NCBI GenBank assembly: GCA_963841995.1
Contig: CAWJEX010000002.1
Location: forward strand, 231,814-295,813
Length of the DNA stretch: 64,000 nucleotides
Direction: 5' to 3'
Origin: DATDPM01 sp963841995
GTDB lineage: Bacteria; Pseudomonadota; Alphaproteobacteria; DATDPM01
Shown: positions 44,967-53,496 of the stretch, one piece after another
Position numbering within the stretch: the stretch's first letter is position 1
Layout of the letters: each line of letters starts with the position of its first letter
Notes under the pieces: model-generated
The model's input: the letters and a program-made list of their open reading frames with translations, nothing else
What the model was told of the DNA's origin: nothing
Database searches by the model: none
Position numbers and translations under genes: made by a program

Positions 44967-46808
44967 ATGCGTAAAATATTTATTATATTTGCCCTGTTCC
45001 TGGGCTTTGCCGGAGTCGCCCTCGCCGATGCTCAAAGTGATTTCGACGCCGGCGTCGCGGCAGCCAAAAGCGGCGATTTCGATAGCGCGATCGAACATTT
45101 CACGCAAGCGATCCAGCTAAAGCCAGATCACGCCGAGACCTATGCTCATCGGGGTGCAGCATATAAGGAAAAGGGCCTCTACGACCAAGCCATCGCTGAC
45201 TGCACGAAAGCGATCCAGCTCGATCCCGATGTCTCGTTAGGCTACCATTGTCGCGCCGATGCGTACGTCAGGAAGCATCTATACGATCGAGCGCTCACCG
45301 ATTTTGCAAGGGCGATTCAATTGAAGCCGGATTTTGCCCTGGCCTACAGCGACCGGGGCGATTGTTACAATCAGACGGGTCAATACGACCTCGCGATCCA
45401 GGATTTGGATCGGGCCATAAAGCTCGATCCGAATTTGTCGATGGCCTTTAACAACCGCGGCAACTCATACGCGGGTAAGGGTGACTTCGACCGTGCCATC
45501 CATGACTATGATCAGGCCATCACGCTCAACCCAAAGGACGCCCAGGCCTTTACCAACCGCGGCCATTCGTACAATCAGAAAAAACAATTCGACCGCGCCA
45601 TCGAAGATTACGATCAGGCAATCAAACTCGACCCGGATTTTGCTGGGGCTTACCAAAAGCGGGGCGCGCTTTACGGAAATACTGGGCATGACGACCTCGC
45701 CATCGCCGATGACGATAAAGCGATTGCGATCAATCCGAATGACCCCGTCACCTACAACAATCGCGGTCTGTCATATTTCCACAAAGGATTTTATGACAAC
45801 GCCATTGCCGATTTTGGGAAGGCGATCGAGCTCAAGCCGGATTACGCTGAGGTCTATAACAATCGCGGTATCGTTTATGATGCGAAAGGCGATCATGATG
45901 CCTCAATCGCTGACTACAACAAGGCAATTCAGCTCCGGCCAGATTACGCCGAAGCCTACGTAGATCGGGGCGTCACGAAACTCGATATGGGCCTCTTCGA
46001 CCAAGCCGTGGCCGACGAGACTAAGGCGATTCAACTCAGGCCGGATTACATGCAAGCCTACAACAATCGCGGCAATGCATATTCCCGGAAGGGGCTCTTT
46101 GACGAAGCCATCGCTGATTATGATCAAGCCGTGAAGCTTAGTCCAAAAGACGCACCAACCCTTAGCAACCGCGGCCATGCGTACAATCAGAAAGGTCAAT
46201 TCGACCGCGCCATCGCGGATTTGGATCAGGCCATCAAGTTCAACCCAAATTTTGCCGGGGCCTTCTATAACCGCGGCAATTCATACGGCGGAAAGGGCGA
46301 GTACGGCCGCGCTATTGAAGACTATGATCAAGCCATCAAGCTCAACCCGAATTATGCCGAGGCCCTAATCAAGCGAGGCCTCACCTATGAGAACGAACGC
46401 CTGTATGACCGCGCCATTGAAGACTTAGATCAGGCCATCAAGCTCAATCCGAATAATGACGAGGCCCTTGTCTGGCGTGGCAACGCCTATGAAGAGAAAC
46501 ACCAATACGACCGGGCGATGGAAGACTTAGATCAGGCCATCAAGGTTAATCCACATTCACCCATGGCCTTCTACATCCGCGGCAATCTGTACGGCGTCAA
46601 ACGTGATTATGATCGCGCCATCGAGGACTACGATCAGGCGATCATACTCCAACCGAATTATGCCGTTGCCTTCAGAAATCGCGGCTTTACCCACGAGCAA
46701 AAAGGCGAGAAGGGCGAAGCCATTGCCGATTACCAAAAGGCGCTGTCGATCAAACCCAATATGAAAGAAGCTCAGGATGGGCTGAATCGCCTGAGTGCGG
46801 CGCGGTAG
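44967..46808 (+). CDS. Secreted protein with 17 TPR repeats
   Basis: A 613-aa protein. A signal peptide (IFIIFALFLGFAGVALA) is followed by 17 consecutive 34-residue tetratricopeptide repeats of the pattern YNNRGxxYxxKGxxDxAIxD and YDQAIKLNP, ending with a capping helix. Such arrays form a superhelix for protein binding. The repeats are very similar to each other at DNA level, so unequal recombination could change their number. ATG 44967 is chosen because it gives the signal peptide directly. It follows the broken lipoprotein gene and precedes another secreted protein, probably one envelope operon. Confidence 0.9.
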   Translation: MRKIFIIFALFLGFAGVALADAQSDFDAGVAAAKSGDFDSAIEHFTQAIQLKPDHAETYAHRGAAYKEKGLYDQAIADCTKAIQLDPDVSLGYHCRADAYVRKHLYDRALTDFARAIQLKPDFALAYSDRGDCYNQTGQYDLAIQDLDRAIKLDPNLSMAFNNRGNSYAGKGDFDRAIHDYDQAITLNPKDAQAFTNRGHSYNQKKQFDRAIEDYDQAIKLDPDFAGAYQKRGALYGNTGHDDLAIADDDKAIAINPNDPVTYNNRGLSYFHKGFYDNAIADFGKAIELKPDYAEVYNNRGIVYDAKGDHDASIADYNKAIQLRPDYAEAYVDRGVTKLDMGLFDQAVADETKAIQLRPDYMQAYNNRGNAYSRKGLFDEAIADYDQAVKLSPKDAPTLSNRGHAYNQKGQFDRAIADLDQAIKFNPNFAGAFYNRGNSYGGKGEYGRAIEDYDQAIKLNPNYAEALIKRGLTYENERLYDRAIEDLDQAIKLNPNNDEALVWRGNAYEEKHQYDRAMEDLDQAIKVNPHSPMAFYIRGNLYGVKRDYDRAIEDYDQAIILQPNYAVAFRNRGFTHEQKGEKGEAIADYQKALSIKPNMKEAQDGLNRLSAAR

Positions 46809-46849
46809 TGCGCGACGGAAATTTGTCGATTGTCATCCGGGGGATTCTT

Positions 46850-47551
46850 ATGAGGAAAGACATTCGGCGCCTCATTTTGTTCGGTTTATTGATTTGTTTG
46901 GCGTCTGGCGCTGCCGCTGACACCGACGGTCCTGCCGAACCGCCCAAAGGTCACGTGAATGTGCGGGTTTGGATGAGCCCGGATCGCACAGAGCTTCTTG
47001 CGACTTTCGAGGGACGTGAGGGAGGGAAGGACGAATCTTGGTACTTTAACAATGATGCGAAACGACTCTGTTTCACGTATTCAATCCCAGATCTATGGCG
47101 GTTCGGCAACGAGGCTGGGCTTTTAGTGCGAGAGGATCATAAGGCCGCTGTCGGTGTTCGGCTCTATTCCGAACAAGAACTCAAAGACTTCGAGGGACCA
47201 GACATCGTTAGTCGAGCTGCTAAGCTCCTAACCAAGGTTTACGAAAAAAATCTTGGAGTACCGGCTACGAGCGTCGAACTCATACCGTTCCAATCGTCGC
47301 GGTCTGGAGCAATGAAATGGAGTTTCGTGGCTCAGATAGAGCGAGCCGGGCAACAAGCCCAAGCTTCGGACGAAAAGATTTTTTTCCAGATTGCCCCGGG
47401 ATGGGCTGCCCAAATTACCGCGCGGCCCCGCGCTCAGCGGTCGCCGATTGACGACGCCTTGGCTCTGCACGTCCTGGAGGGGATCAAAACCACCTCCGAC
47501 CCGGATTGTTATTGGCCGTTCATTCGGCGCGTTTTCCCAGGCATCCATTAG
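46850..47551 (+). CDS. Secreted hypothetical protein
   Basis: A 233-aa protein with a signal peptide (IRRLILFGLLICLASGAAA). ATG 46850 is preferred, with CCGGGGGATT upstream; GTG 46808 overlapping the TPR stop would put 14 residues before it. The mature part has VRVWMSPDRTELLATFEG and AKLLTKVYEKNLGVPATSVE. No known family. It directly follows the TPR gene and may be its partner. Confidence 0.65.
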   Translation: MRKDIRRLILFGLLICLASGAAADTDGPAEPPKGHVNVRVWMSPDRTELLATFEGREGGKDESWYFNNDAKRLCFTYSIPDLWRFGNEAGLLVREDHKAAVGVRLYSEQELKDFEGPDIVSRAAKLLTKVYEKNLGVPATSVELIPFQSSRSGAMKWSFVAQIERAGQQAQASDEKIFFQIAPGWAAQITARPRAQRSPIDDALALHVLEGIKTTSDPDCYWPFIRRVFPGIH

Positions 47552-48072
47552 GCCCGGTGTTTGTGTTAAGCGGGTCGGCTATCCATTCACAGTGCGGGAG
47601 CTATTACAGCACGCCAGAGGTTGAGCCAGGACCAATCACCATGTCTGCTGCGGGTCAACACCAGCGGTCGGGACGATGTCGGACCGGGACGGGTTGGCCC
47701 CCGAGAGCAGACCTTCAGAGATGGATCCAGCAGCAGGTCGGGGCCGGCGAACGCGCTCCGGCTCCTCTGGTTTTCGATTATTGGGTGGGGCGTACTTATA
47801 CGCAGTCATCGGTCTGGACGGGGTGCACCGGAATGCGGCACAATTGCTGGAGATTCGGTGTCCGGCACCGCAGAAATCCTCGGGTTTTTGGGCGCAAGTG
47901 GGGTTCCTGGCGCCCCAGCCACCTAAGTTATTGATATTAAAGGATAATTTGTCGATGTGTGGTTGCTCTCGGGCGGGCGTCGCACGACAAAGTGCGATGC
48001 GTTAGTTCCAGCAAATCGATCACGGACGAGCTGTCAGTGAGCGGTGAGAATGGATTTTGGCCCACGCCAAAG
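47552..48072. repeat. Intergenic stretch mostly made of dispersed repeats (copy D)
   Basis: 47722-47935 is the best-preserved copy of the repeat family, nearly collinear with copy B. 47658-47715 is the second family also found at 38925-38985. Together they fill most of this gap. No gene is supported. Confidence 0.8.
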
Positions 48073-48408
48073 TTACGCAGCTTCAATCACACGCAAGCGT
48101 CCTTGGCGGGGCTTGCGCGGCGCTGGTTTGACGATAATCTCTACGTCCCGGCCGAGCGAGGTAAGCCAACTTGCAAGCCGGTCAATGGTAACGCTCTCCA
48201 TACGGCCGCGAAACACTTTGGAAAGCGTCGGCTGATCTGTGCCGCAGAGCCGCGCCGCTTCCTGCTGCGTCAGCTTGCGCCGCGTGATGGTGTCCTTGAT
48301 GGCGATAATCAAGCTGCTTTTAGCGGTGAGCTCCGCCGCCTCGGCTGGCGTGAATCCGATATCGGCAAACACGTTGCCGCTGCTTTTCTCAAAGGGAATT
48401 TTGGCCAT
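48073..48408 (-). CDS. HigA-like antitoxin with XRE/HTH domain
   Basis: A 111-aa protein. The HTH is KLTQQEAARLCGTDQPTLSK at about 45-65, followed by VTIDRLASWLTSLGRDVEI, the pattern of the HTH antitoxins that accompany Gp49-type toxins. It starts two bases after the toxin stop. It should neutralise the toxin and repress the promoter that lies before the toxin gene. Toxin-first order is usual for this group. Confidence 0.88.
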   Translation of the reverse strand: MAKIPFEKSSGNVFADIGFTPAEAAELTAKSSLIIAIKDTITRRKLTQQEAARLCGTDQPTLSKVFRGRMESVTIDRLASWLTSLGRDVEIIVKPAPRKPRQGRLRVIEAA

Positions 48409-48410
48409 GG

Positions 48411-48812
48411 TCAGTCCTCCGTATCTAACTCCCGTGCGCGCCGCAAGCGCACGGCGATCAATTCGGCATCCGGCTTCGGCAGGCCGATCCCGGACTTGGA
48501 TTTTTTCATGAAGGCATGCAGCACGTAGAGCGCCTTCGTGAGATTCACGACATACATCACCCGATAGGCGTTCCGGTCGAAGCTCTCTCGCAGCTCATAA
48601 ACGCCCGCTCCAAACTGAGGCAGCGGCTTCATGTCGAGCGGGGTCTTGCCCTGCTGCAATTCGTATAGCCTAGAACCGAAGGAAGCTTTCACCTCGCGCG
48701 GCAATGCCGAAAGATCGTCCTTGCTGCTGGCGATCCAGGTGATCGGCCGAACTGACGGCGGGTCTGGTTGCTTCGTCTCCCCAGCGCGGCTTTGCCTTTC
48801 GGGCTTTCTCAT
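48411..48812 (-). CDS. RelE/HigB-type toxin (phage Gp49-like)
   Basis: A 133-aa protein from ATG 48812. The core is ITWIASSKDDLSALPREVKASFG, shown here in part, then KPLPQFGAGVYELRE, NAYRVMYVVNL and LYVLHAFMKKSKSG, which match the PF05973 toxins of the RelE superfamily that cut mRNA on the ribosome. The family signature R-V-x-Y and F-x-KK is intact, so it is probably active. First gene of the toxin-antitoxin operon. Confidence 0.88.
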   Translation of the reverse strand: MRKPERQSRAGETKQPDPPSVRPITWIASSKDDLSALPREVKASFGSRLYELQQGKTPLDMKPLPQFGAGVYELRESFDRNAYRVMYVVNLTKALYVLHAFMKKSKSGIGLPKPDAELIAVRLRRARELDTED

Positions 48813-48819
48813 TATGCAT

Positions 48820-48848
48820 ATTATGGCAATATTACCATATAGCGTCAA
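48820..48848 (-). promoter_or_regulatory. Promoter and near-palindromic operator of the toxin-antitoxin pair
   Basis: On the minus strand TTGACG (48848-48843) and CATAAT (48825-48820) are 17 bases apart. Between and overlapping them is TATGGNAATATTNCCATA (48822-48839), an 18-bp palindrome with one mismatched pair. Binding of the antitoxin here would block transcription. Confidence 0.75.
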
Positions 48849-49356
48849 GTCCTATCCTGGGTAGTGGGCAGATTGAATGTAAAATCGCGTTCAATTTTCA
48901 ATTCTTGGGCGGGGCGCTGTTTACGGAGCCATCGGTCTGGACGCGGTGCACCGGAATGCGGCGCAATTGCCGGAGACTCGGTGCCCGGTGCCGCGGAAGT
49001 CCTTATGCGGTCCGAGCTGGAAAACGAGTCATGCTCTCGACCCGACCGTCCGGCATGAGCAGCAATTTTCGCTCAAGGTCGATCGCCTCGGTTCCGCGAT
49101 GTCCGCGTTACGTCCGCATTACCCCAAAATAGCTGCCATGAGTTGCCGTGCTGCGAACGGCAGAAACGTGCCAAAAGCGGACACGTTCAGTATTAAACCG
49201 TATGCGTGATCCGGCGGCGAACTTAGCGTCATTGCCGGGCGCTCGGCCGGCTAACCAACTGGTGACACCGACGCCGTTCCTAAACTAACATTCCAACCGG
49301 ACCACTCGGCGGGGGCCGGTCATGATAATCGTGACCCGAGGAGGGAAGCCAATTTC
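48849..49356. other. Intergenic stretch with repeat copy E
   Basis: 48898-49010 is a partial copy of the repeat family: TTCTTGGGCGGGGCGCTGTT, ACGGAGCCATCGGTCTGGAC and GCACCGGAATGCGGCGCAAT, then GGTGCCCGGTGCCG. After it, GTGCCAAAAGCGG occurs at about 49169. No gene is supported. Confidence 0.65.
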
Positions 49357-49776
49357 ATGCCGCTGACGGTAAAACAGCTGAATGACGGACAAGGCGTTGT
49401 CTACACAGCGTCTGGCAAGCTGACAGGGACCGAAGTGGTCGCGGCTTTGGCAGAAGTTGAAGCCCCCGATCACGCGCCGACGACCATAGTCTACGCCTTC
49501 TTCGACTTCGACGATGTCACCGGCGTGGAAGTCTCAACTCCTCAACTTCGCCAAATGGCTGAAATCGCGATTCACGCATCGAGGCGGGGCGCTGTTGGGC
49601 GTGTGGTCGCAATCTACGCGAAAGACGATCTACCCTTCGCGCTCGCACGTATGTGGATGGTTTTCGTAGAGCAGGCCGGTTGGGAGACGGCCGTGTTTCG
49701 CACAAGATCCGAAGCATTGGCCTGGGTGCGGAAGCGCGTTGCGGAGAAGCGTGGAGTCAACGTTCAACTAGAGTGA
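49357..49776 (+). CDS. Small STAS/SpoIIAA-like protein
   Basis: A 139-aa protein with GGAGGGAAG upstream. It reads VVYTASGKLTGTEVVAALAE, then YAFFDFDDVTGVEVS and VVAIYAKDDLPFALARMW. The alternation of strands and helices and the length resemble SpoIIAA-like (STAS-type) domains. No catalytic motif is seen. It stands alone between repeats and the leftward membrane operon. Family assignment is tentative. Confidence 0.55.
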   Translation: MPLTVKQLNDGQGVVYTASGKLTGTEVVAALAEVEAPDHAPTTIVYAFFDFDDVTGVEVSTPQLRQMAEIAIHASRRGAVGRVVAIYAKDDLPFALARMWMVFVEQAGWETAVFRTRSEALAWVRKRVAEKRGVNVQLE

Positions 49777-50096
49777 ACGCTTATGCGGGTTGGCGCGATG
49801 TAGTAGCGCGACAAAAAGTTCGGCAGTGGCCCTGATACGCGAAAGGGTCGGGCCATTGCTTCGGTTGGGGCGCCATCGTTGGCGAAACGCCCCGAAGGCG
49901 GAACCTTCGGAGCGCGTGTGCATCCAATACGCCTGTTGTAGCTGGTTAGCGGCTCCGACCTCGGACAAAGGCGAAAGCGCCGGGACTTTTAGCCTCGGCG
50001 TCCCCTCGGCCGCCCCTTCGAGTTCCAGCCGATCTTCCAAGGTCCGCTGCTCTTCCAGTCGCGGCGGCGCCGAGCACCAAGGGGGACGATTGTGGC
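49777..50096. other. Intergenic stretch with strong hairpin potential
   Basis: The part 49865-49915 can fold into stacked hairpins (GGGGCG with CGCCCC, then CGAAGG with CCTTCG). A leftward open frame of 110 codons covers the gap, but it lacks a family and a ribosome-binding site. It may be the 3' region of the operon to the right or a structured RNA; I cannot decide. Confidence 0.4.
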
Positions 50097-51206
50097 TCAC
50101 GGCTCAGCCGTGCGGTCGACGATCGTCTGGCCTGCCTCGCTGGAAAGGCCGCTCGATTTCAGAACCGCGTGATAGAGATCGAGCACGCCGATGAGGACGC
50201 TGGTGATGACCGGCCCGATCAGGAGCCCGGGGGCGCCTAGCACCATGAGTCCGCCGAGCGTACTGATGAAGACCAGAAAACTGGGAATGGTAGCGCTGTG
50301 CCCGATGATGGCGATGCGGATCGCATTGTCGATCATTGTCACGACGACCACTCCGAAAAACGCGAAACCGACCGCGGCGGCAGCCTGGTTGGTGAGGATC
50401 AGATAGACGGCGGCGGGCGCCCAGACGACCGTCGAGCCCACAGCCGGAATCGTCGATGCGATGGCGGCGACCGTGCCCCAAAACCAGGGATGGCCCATGC
50501 CGACCAGCGCCACGGCAGTTCCGAACGTAACACCTTCGGTGGCGCCGATGACGACGATACTTTTCAGCGTTGCCGCTGTGATCGAAAGGGTTCGGTCAAC
50601 GATGGCGTGCGCCTCCGACCGTGCGACGGGAATGCGGTAAATCAAGTGCTCGACAAGCTCGGGGCCGTTCCTCAGAAAATGCAGCAGCGCAAAGGCGACG
50701 ATGAAGAAATCGAGGAAGACGCGCAGCGTGCCCTGAGTGACTGTGGAGACGTTGCGCGACAGGAATCCCGCCACTGCCCCGATGATGTCGGCGGCATGGG
50801 CGCTGACGGCGGCAAGCGTAGCGCCCAGCCATTTCGCCTGCACGCGCCACTCGGGGAGCTGGCCGCGAACGATTTCCGGCTCGGCAACGACGCGCTTGAC
50901 CCAAGCCACGGCGGCTTCGCTCAGTTGAACCGCGTCCGAGCCGACGAGGGCCACGATCACAACCAGGGGCAGAAGGACCGAGAGCATCGCCACGACAACA
51001 GCCGTTGCGGCGGCAAGACCCCTCCGTCCGCCGAAAGCCGGCAGGCTTCTCCGGAAAAGCGGATCTATGATCCCGGCGAGGATGGCGGCGAGTGCGATAT
51101 CCAGAATGAAGGCCTGGATGATGAACAGGAAGGCCGCAAGCGCTGCCAGCGTGACGATCAATACGAACGTGAAACGGTAGAGGCGGCTGGGTGTATCGGT
51201 TCGCAT
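50097..51206 (-). CDS. AI-2E family transporter (PerM-like)
   Basis: A 369-aa polytopic membrane protein with about eight helices. It has the family layout: two N-terminal helices (FVLIVTLAALAAFLFIIQAF), a polar periplasmic region (about 95-150), then a cluster of helices with GVTFGTAVALVGMGHPWFWG, AIASTIPAVGSTVVWAPAAV and GGLMVLGAPGLLIGPV. Members export diverse small molecules or Na+; only some act on AI-2. Last gene of a leftward operon of membrane and stress proteins; only 26 bases separate it from the rhomboid gene. Confidence 0.9.
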   Translation of the reverse strand: MRTDTPSRLYRFTFVLIVTLAALAAFLFIIQAFILDIALAAILAGIIDPLFRRSLPAFGGRRGLAAATAVVVAMLSVLLPLVVIVALVGSDAVQLSEAAVAWVKRVVAEPEIVRGQLPEWRVQAKWLGATLAAVSAHAADIIGAVAGFLSRNVSTVTQGTLRVFLDFFIVAFALLHFLRNGPELVEHLIYRIPVARSEAHAIVDRTLSITAATLKSIVVIGATEGVTFGTAVALVGMGHPWFWGTVAAIASTIPAVGSTVVWAPAAVYLILTNQAAAAVGFAFFGVVVVTMIDNAIRIAIIGHSATIPSFLVFISTLGGLMVLGAPGLLIGPVITSVLIGVLDLYHAVLKSSGLSSEAGQTIVDRTAEP

Positions 51207-51232
51207 ATCGCGCGTCCGGCCGGCCTATGGAA

Positions 51233-51895
51233 TCAATCCGCAGCGCCGGCGGCGACACGTGCGCGGTCCCGGAACCAGCCGACCGCAATCGCCCCGAATA
51301 CGGCGCCGCTGACATGGGCAAGATAGGCGATGCCGCCGGTGTTGACCTGCGCGACCGCACCGATGCCAGCGCCCAACAACTGTATGACGAACCAGAATCC
51401 GATCAGAAGGACCGCGGGCACATAAGCCATGGTCACGAAGAAACCGAAAAACAACAAGGTGCGGATGCGGTCGCGCGGATAGAGAACGAGGAAGGCGCCC
51501 ATGACCGCGGCAATGGCCCCGCTCGCGCCAAGGCAGGGAATCGTCAATGTGGGATTGGCCGCGACCTGCACGCTCATGGCGAGAACGCCGCCGAGAAGAT
51601 AGAAGGCGAGATACCGCAAGGGGTTCATCACGTCTTCGATCTCCGGGCCGAAGGCCCAGAGAAACACCATGTTGCCGATGATGTGGGCCCAGCTTCCGTG
51701 CAGGAACATTGAGGTCAGCAGGGTTTCCCAATGGTGCCCGGCGACGATATCAGCGGGCACCACGGACCAGCGCAGGACGAAGTCATCGCCGCCGCTGAGC
51801 TCGAGCATGAAACCCACGACGTTGGCGACGATGATGAACGCAGTCATGACCGGGAAGTGGACCGGCCGGCGCGAGGCGTCCCACAGCGGGATCAT
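51233..51895 (-). CDS. Rhomboid family intramembrane serine protease
   Basis: A 220-aa protein with six helices. The catalytic serine is in LGASGAIAAVMG and the catalytic histidine in AHVSGAVFGAI; HGSWAHIIGNMVFLWAFG is the conserved L1/TM2 region. Rhomboids cut membrane proteins within the bilayer. The length and order are typical of the bacterial core fold. Fourth from the end of the leftward run; likely co-transcribed with HdeD and the AI-2E family gene. Confidence 0.92.
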   Translation of the reverse strand: MIPLWDASRRPVHFPVMTAFIIVANVVGFMLELSGGDDFVLRWSVVPADIVAGHHWETLLTSMFLHGSWAHIIGNMVFLWAFGPEIEDVMNPLRYLAFYLLGGVLAMSVQVAANPTLTIPCLGASGAIAAVMGAFLVLYPRDRIRTLLFFGFFVTMAYVPAVLLIGFWFVIQLLGAGIGAVAQVNTGGIAYLAHVSGAVFGAIAVGWFRDRARVAAGAAD

Positions 51896-51937
51896 CAGTC
51901 GTGTCCTCGGGCGTTCGAAGCCATCGAACGCCGCCCG

Positions 51938-52504
51938 TTACGCCGCGCCGATTTTCTCGGCCAATCGCCGGCCGGCGAAAGCGATCATCAAGAGCGCCCA
52001 ACCGGAGGTGATCAGATTGACGCCGACGAGAATGCCCAGGATGTAGCCACCGCTGGCCGGAAGCCCGGCGATCACGATCGCGGCGAGCACGAGATCCGCG
52101 ATGCCGCTGACCAGCATCCAACCCCAGGTGTCGCGCATGGCCTCGCGATAGGAAATCGAGATGACGGTCTGGAAAGTGCCCTCGGCGATGAAGAATGCGG
52201 TGAGCACGAGCGTGAGCGTTAGCGCGCCCTCGGCTGGACGCCAAACGAGCAGAATGCCGACGATCACCGAAAGCGCCGCCGTCACGATGCCCCAGCTAAA
52301 GGCGGGAACTTCCTTCGTCGCCAGCATCGCAATCAACCCGGCGACGCCGCTAAAGAGAAACAGCCAGCCGACCAAGAGCTCGACGGCAAGCGTCGACACC
52401 ACGGGCACGGCAATTGCGAGGATTCCGAGCACGATCATGACGATGGCTTGAAAAACCATCATGCGCCAGTGGGCGCGCAGCGAGTTCCGAATCGATTCGA
52501 ACAT
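51938..52504 (-). CDS. HdeD family acid-resistance membrane protein
   Basis: A 188-aa protein of six membrane helices. ATG 52504 is chosen because GGGAGGAG precedes it; an ATG at 52519 lies within that ribosome-binding site. Characteristic segments are HWRMMVFQAIVMIVLGILAI, LLVGWLFLFSGVAGLI and LLVWRPAEGALTLTLVLTAF. HdeD proteins are linked to acid and stress resistance. Its neighbours are also envelope genes of stress type. Confidence 0.9.
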   Translation of the reverse strand: MFESIRNSLRAHWRMMVFQAIVMIVLGILAIAVPVVSTLAVELLVGWLFLFSGVAGLIAMLATKEVPAFSWGIVTAALSVIVGILLVWRPAEGALTLTLVLTAFFIAEGTFQTVISISYREAMRDTWGWMLVSGIADLVLAAIVIAGLPASGGYILGILVGVNLITSGWALLMIAFAGRRLAEKIGAA

Positions 52505-52608
52505 GTAAACTCCTCCCATGATCAGTTTGTTAGCTCCGTTTCAGCGAATTCCATCCTCCAAATTTGCTGTCCCTGCTCGCGGCCGCGCGCGATCCGCGCA
52601 GCCGCCGG

Positions 52609-53124
52609 CTAGGACCGCTCGCGGGACGATTCCTTCTTCGAACGTATGCCTCTGATGATTGATATGGCCGCGGGCACGAGAATTTTCTGCGCAGCCGCAT
52701 CCAACGGATTGTGCGCGAAACGGACAACGGTTTCCTTCGCTTCGCGAAGATCCTGGCCGAGCGCATCGATGGCGAGCTTGATCTCGCCGGCGTCTGCCTC
52801 GATCGATTCGACCGCCATTTTGCGGACCTCGAAGGCGAGCTCCATTTCGGGGCCGGGTGCGGAGGTCTTTGCCACCAGCGCGACGATCAAGGCGATGGCG
52901 AGATCGATCGCGGCCATGATCGCGGCGGCCCATACCGCCCCGGCCGCCTCCAGCAACGCGTAAAAGCCGGCAACATTCGCCATGCCGAGGCCGAAGACGG
53001 CGACGAGCCCGGCGAAGGTGAAGAAGCCGAGGCGCCGCGCCATGAGGTTGAGCCAGATCTTGGCGATGAGGACATCGGCCTTGCGCAGAACTTGGAAGTC
53101 CCGAATGAGGTTGTCGATCATCAT
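52609..53124 (-). CDS. Phage-holin-like membrane protein (Holin-X type)
   Basis: A 171-aa protein with two adjacent hydrophobic segments (GFFTFAGLVAVFGLGMANVA and AAAIMAAIDLAIALIVALVA) and a charged C-terminal half. This layout is that of small bacterial membrane proteins annotated as putative holin superfamily or Holin-X. In this setting, between DUF883 and HdeD, a structural or stress role at the membrane is more likely than lysis. Starts 7 bases after the DUF883 stop, hence operon. Confidence 0.7.
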   Translation of the reverse strand: MMIDNLIRDFQVLRKADVLIAKIWLNLMARRLGFFTFAGLVAVFGLGMANVAGFYALLEAAGAVWAAAIMAAIDLAIALIVALVAKTSAPGPEMELAFEVRKMAVESIEADAGEIKLAIDALGQDLREAKETVVRFAHNPLDAAAQKILVPAAISIIRGIRSKKESSRERS

Positions 53125-53131
53125 GGGTCTC

Positions 53132-53455
53132 CTAGCGCCGGCCGAGCAGGTAGCCGATCAGGATGCCGACCAGCATGGCTCCCAGCACGCTCTCGGCCGG
53201 ATGTGCGGCCACGTTCTTCTCGGCTTCTTCGAAGAAATCTGTGATTTCGTCGACGAAATCACGAAGCTGCTCCCGCAGATACCTGACTTCCGGATCTTCC
53301 GGCGTGCCGGCTGCCGCGCTTTCTGTGCCGGTTTCCGCCCCGCCGCCCGCGGCGCGCCGAGGGGCCGGCGCGCCCGGCGGACGTTCCCGCCGCATCGCGG
53401 AGACCTCCTCGTGAAGCGACTTCAATTCGCTCGACAGCGTCGGATCGGCTGGCAC
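53132..53455 (-). CDS. DUF883/ElaB-like tail-anchored protein
   Basis: A 107-aa protein: N-terminal coiled coil (LSSELKSLHEEVSAMRRE), a proline- and alanine-rich linker, a second helix (LREQLRDFVDEITDFFEE) and a C-terminal anchor ESVLGAMLVGILIGYLLGRR. The last segment with its glycine zipper and RR end is the signature of the DUF883/ElaB/YqjD family, which ties ribosomes or other partners to the inner membrane. Confidence 0.88.
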   Translation of the reverse strand: MPADPTLSSELKSLHEEVSAMRRERPPGAPAPRRAAGGGAETGTESAAAGTPEDPEVRYLREQLRDFVDEITDFFEEAEKNVAAHPAESVLGAMLVGILIGYLLGRR

Positions 53456-53496
53456 GATTCTTTTCCTCTCAAGCCTCTACCCACCCGCGGGTTCGC

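Noticed and set aside
49768..50100. 110-codon leftward open frame
   Set aside because: No family, no ribosome-binding site, and the DNA shows strong hairpin potential instead; described as a gap.
50298..51326. 342-codon open frame on the plus strand
   Set aside because: Antisense to the AI-2E transporter gene; very rich in Asp, Arg and Gly with no motif.
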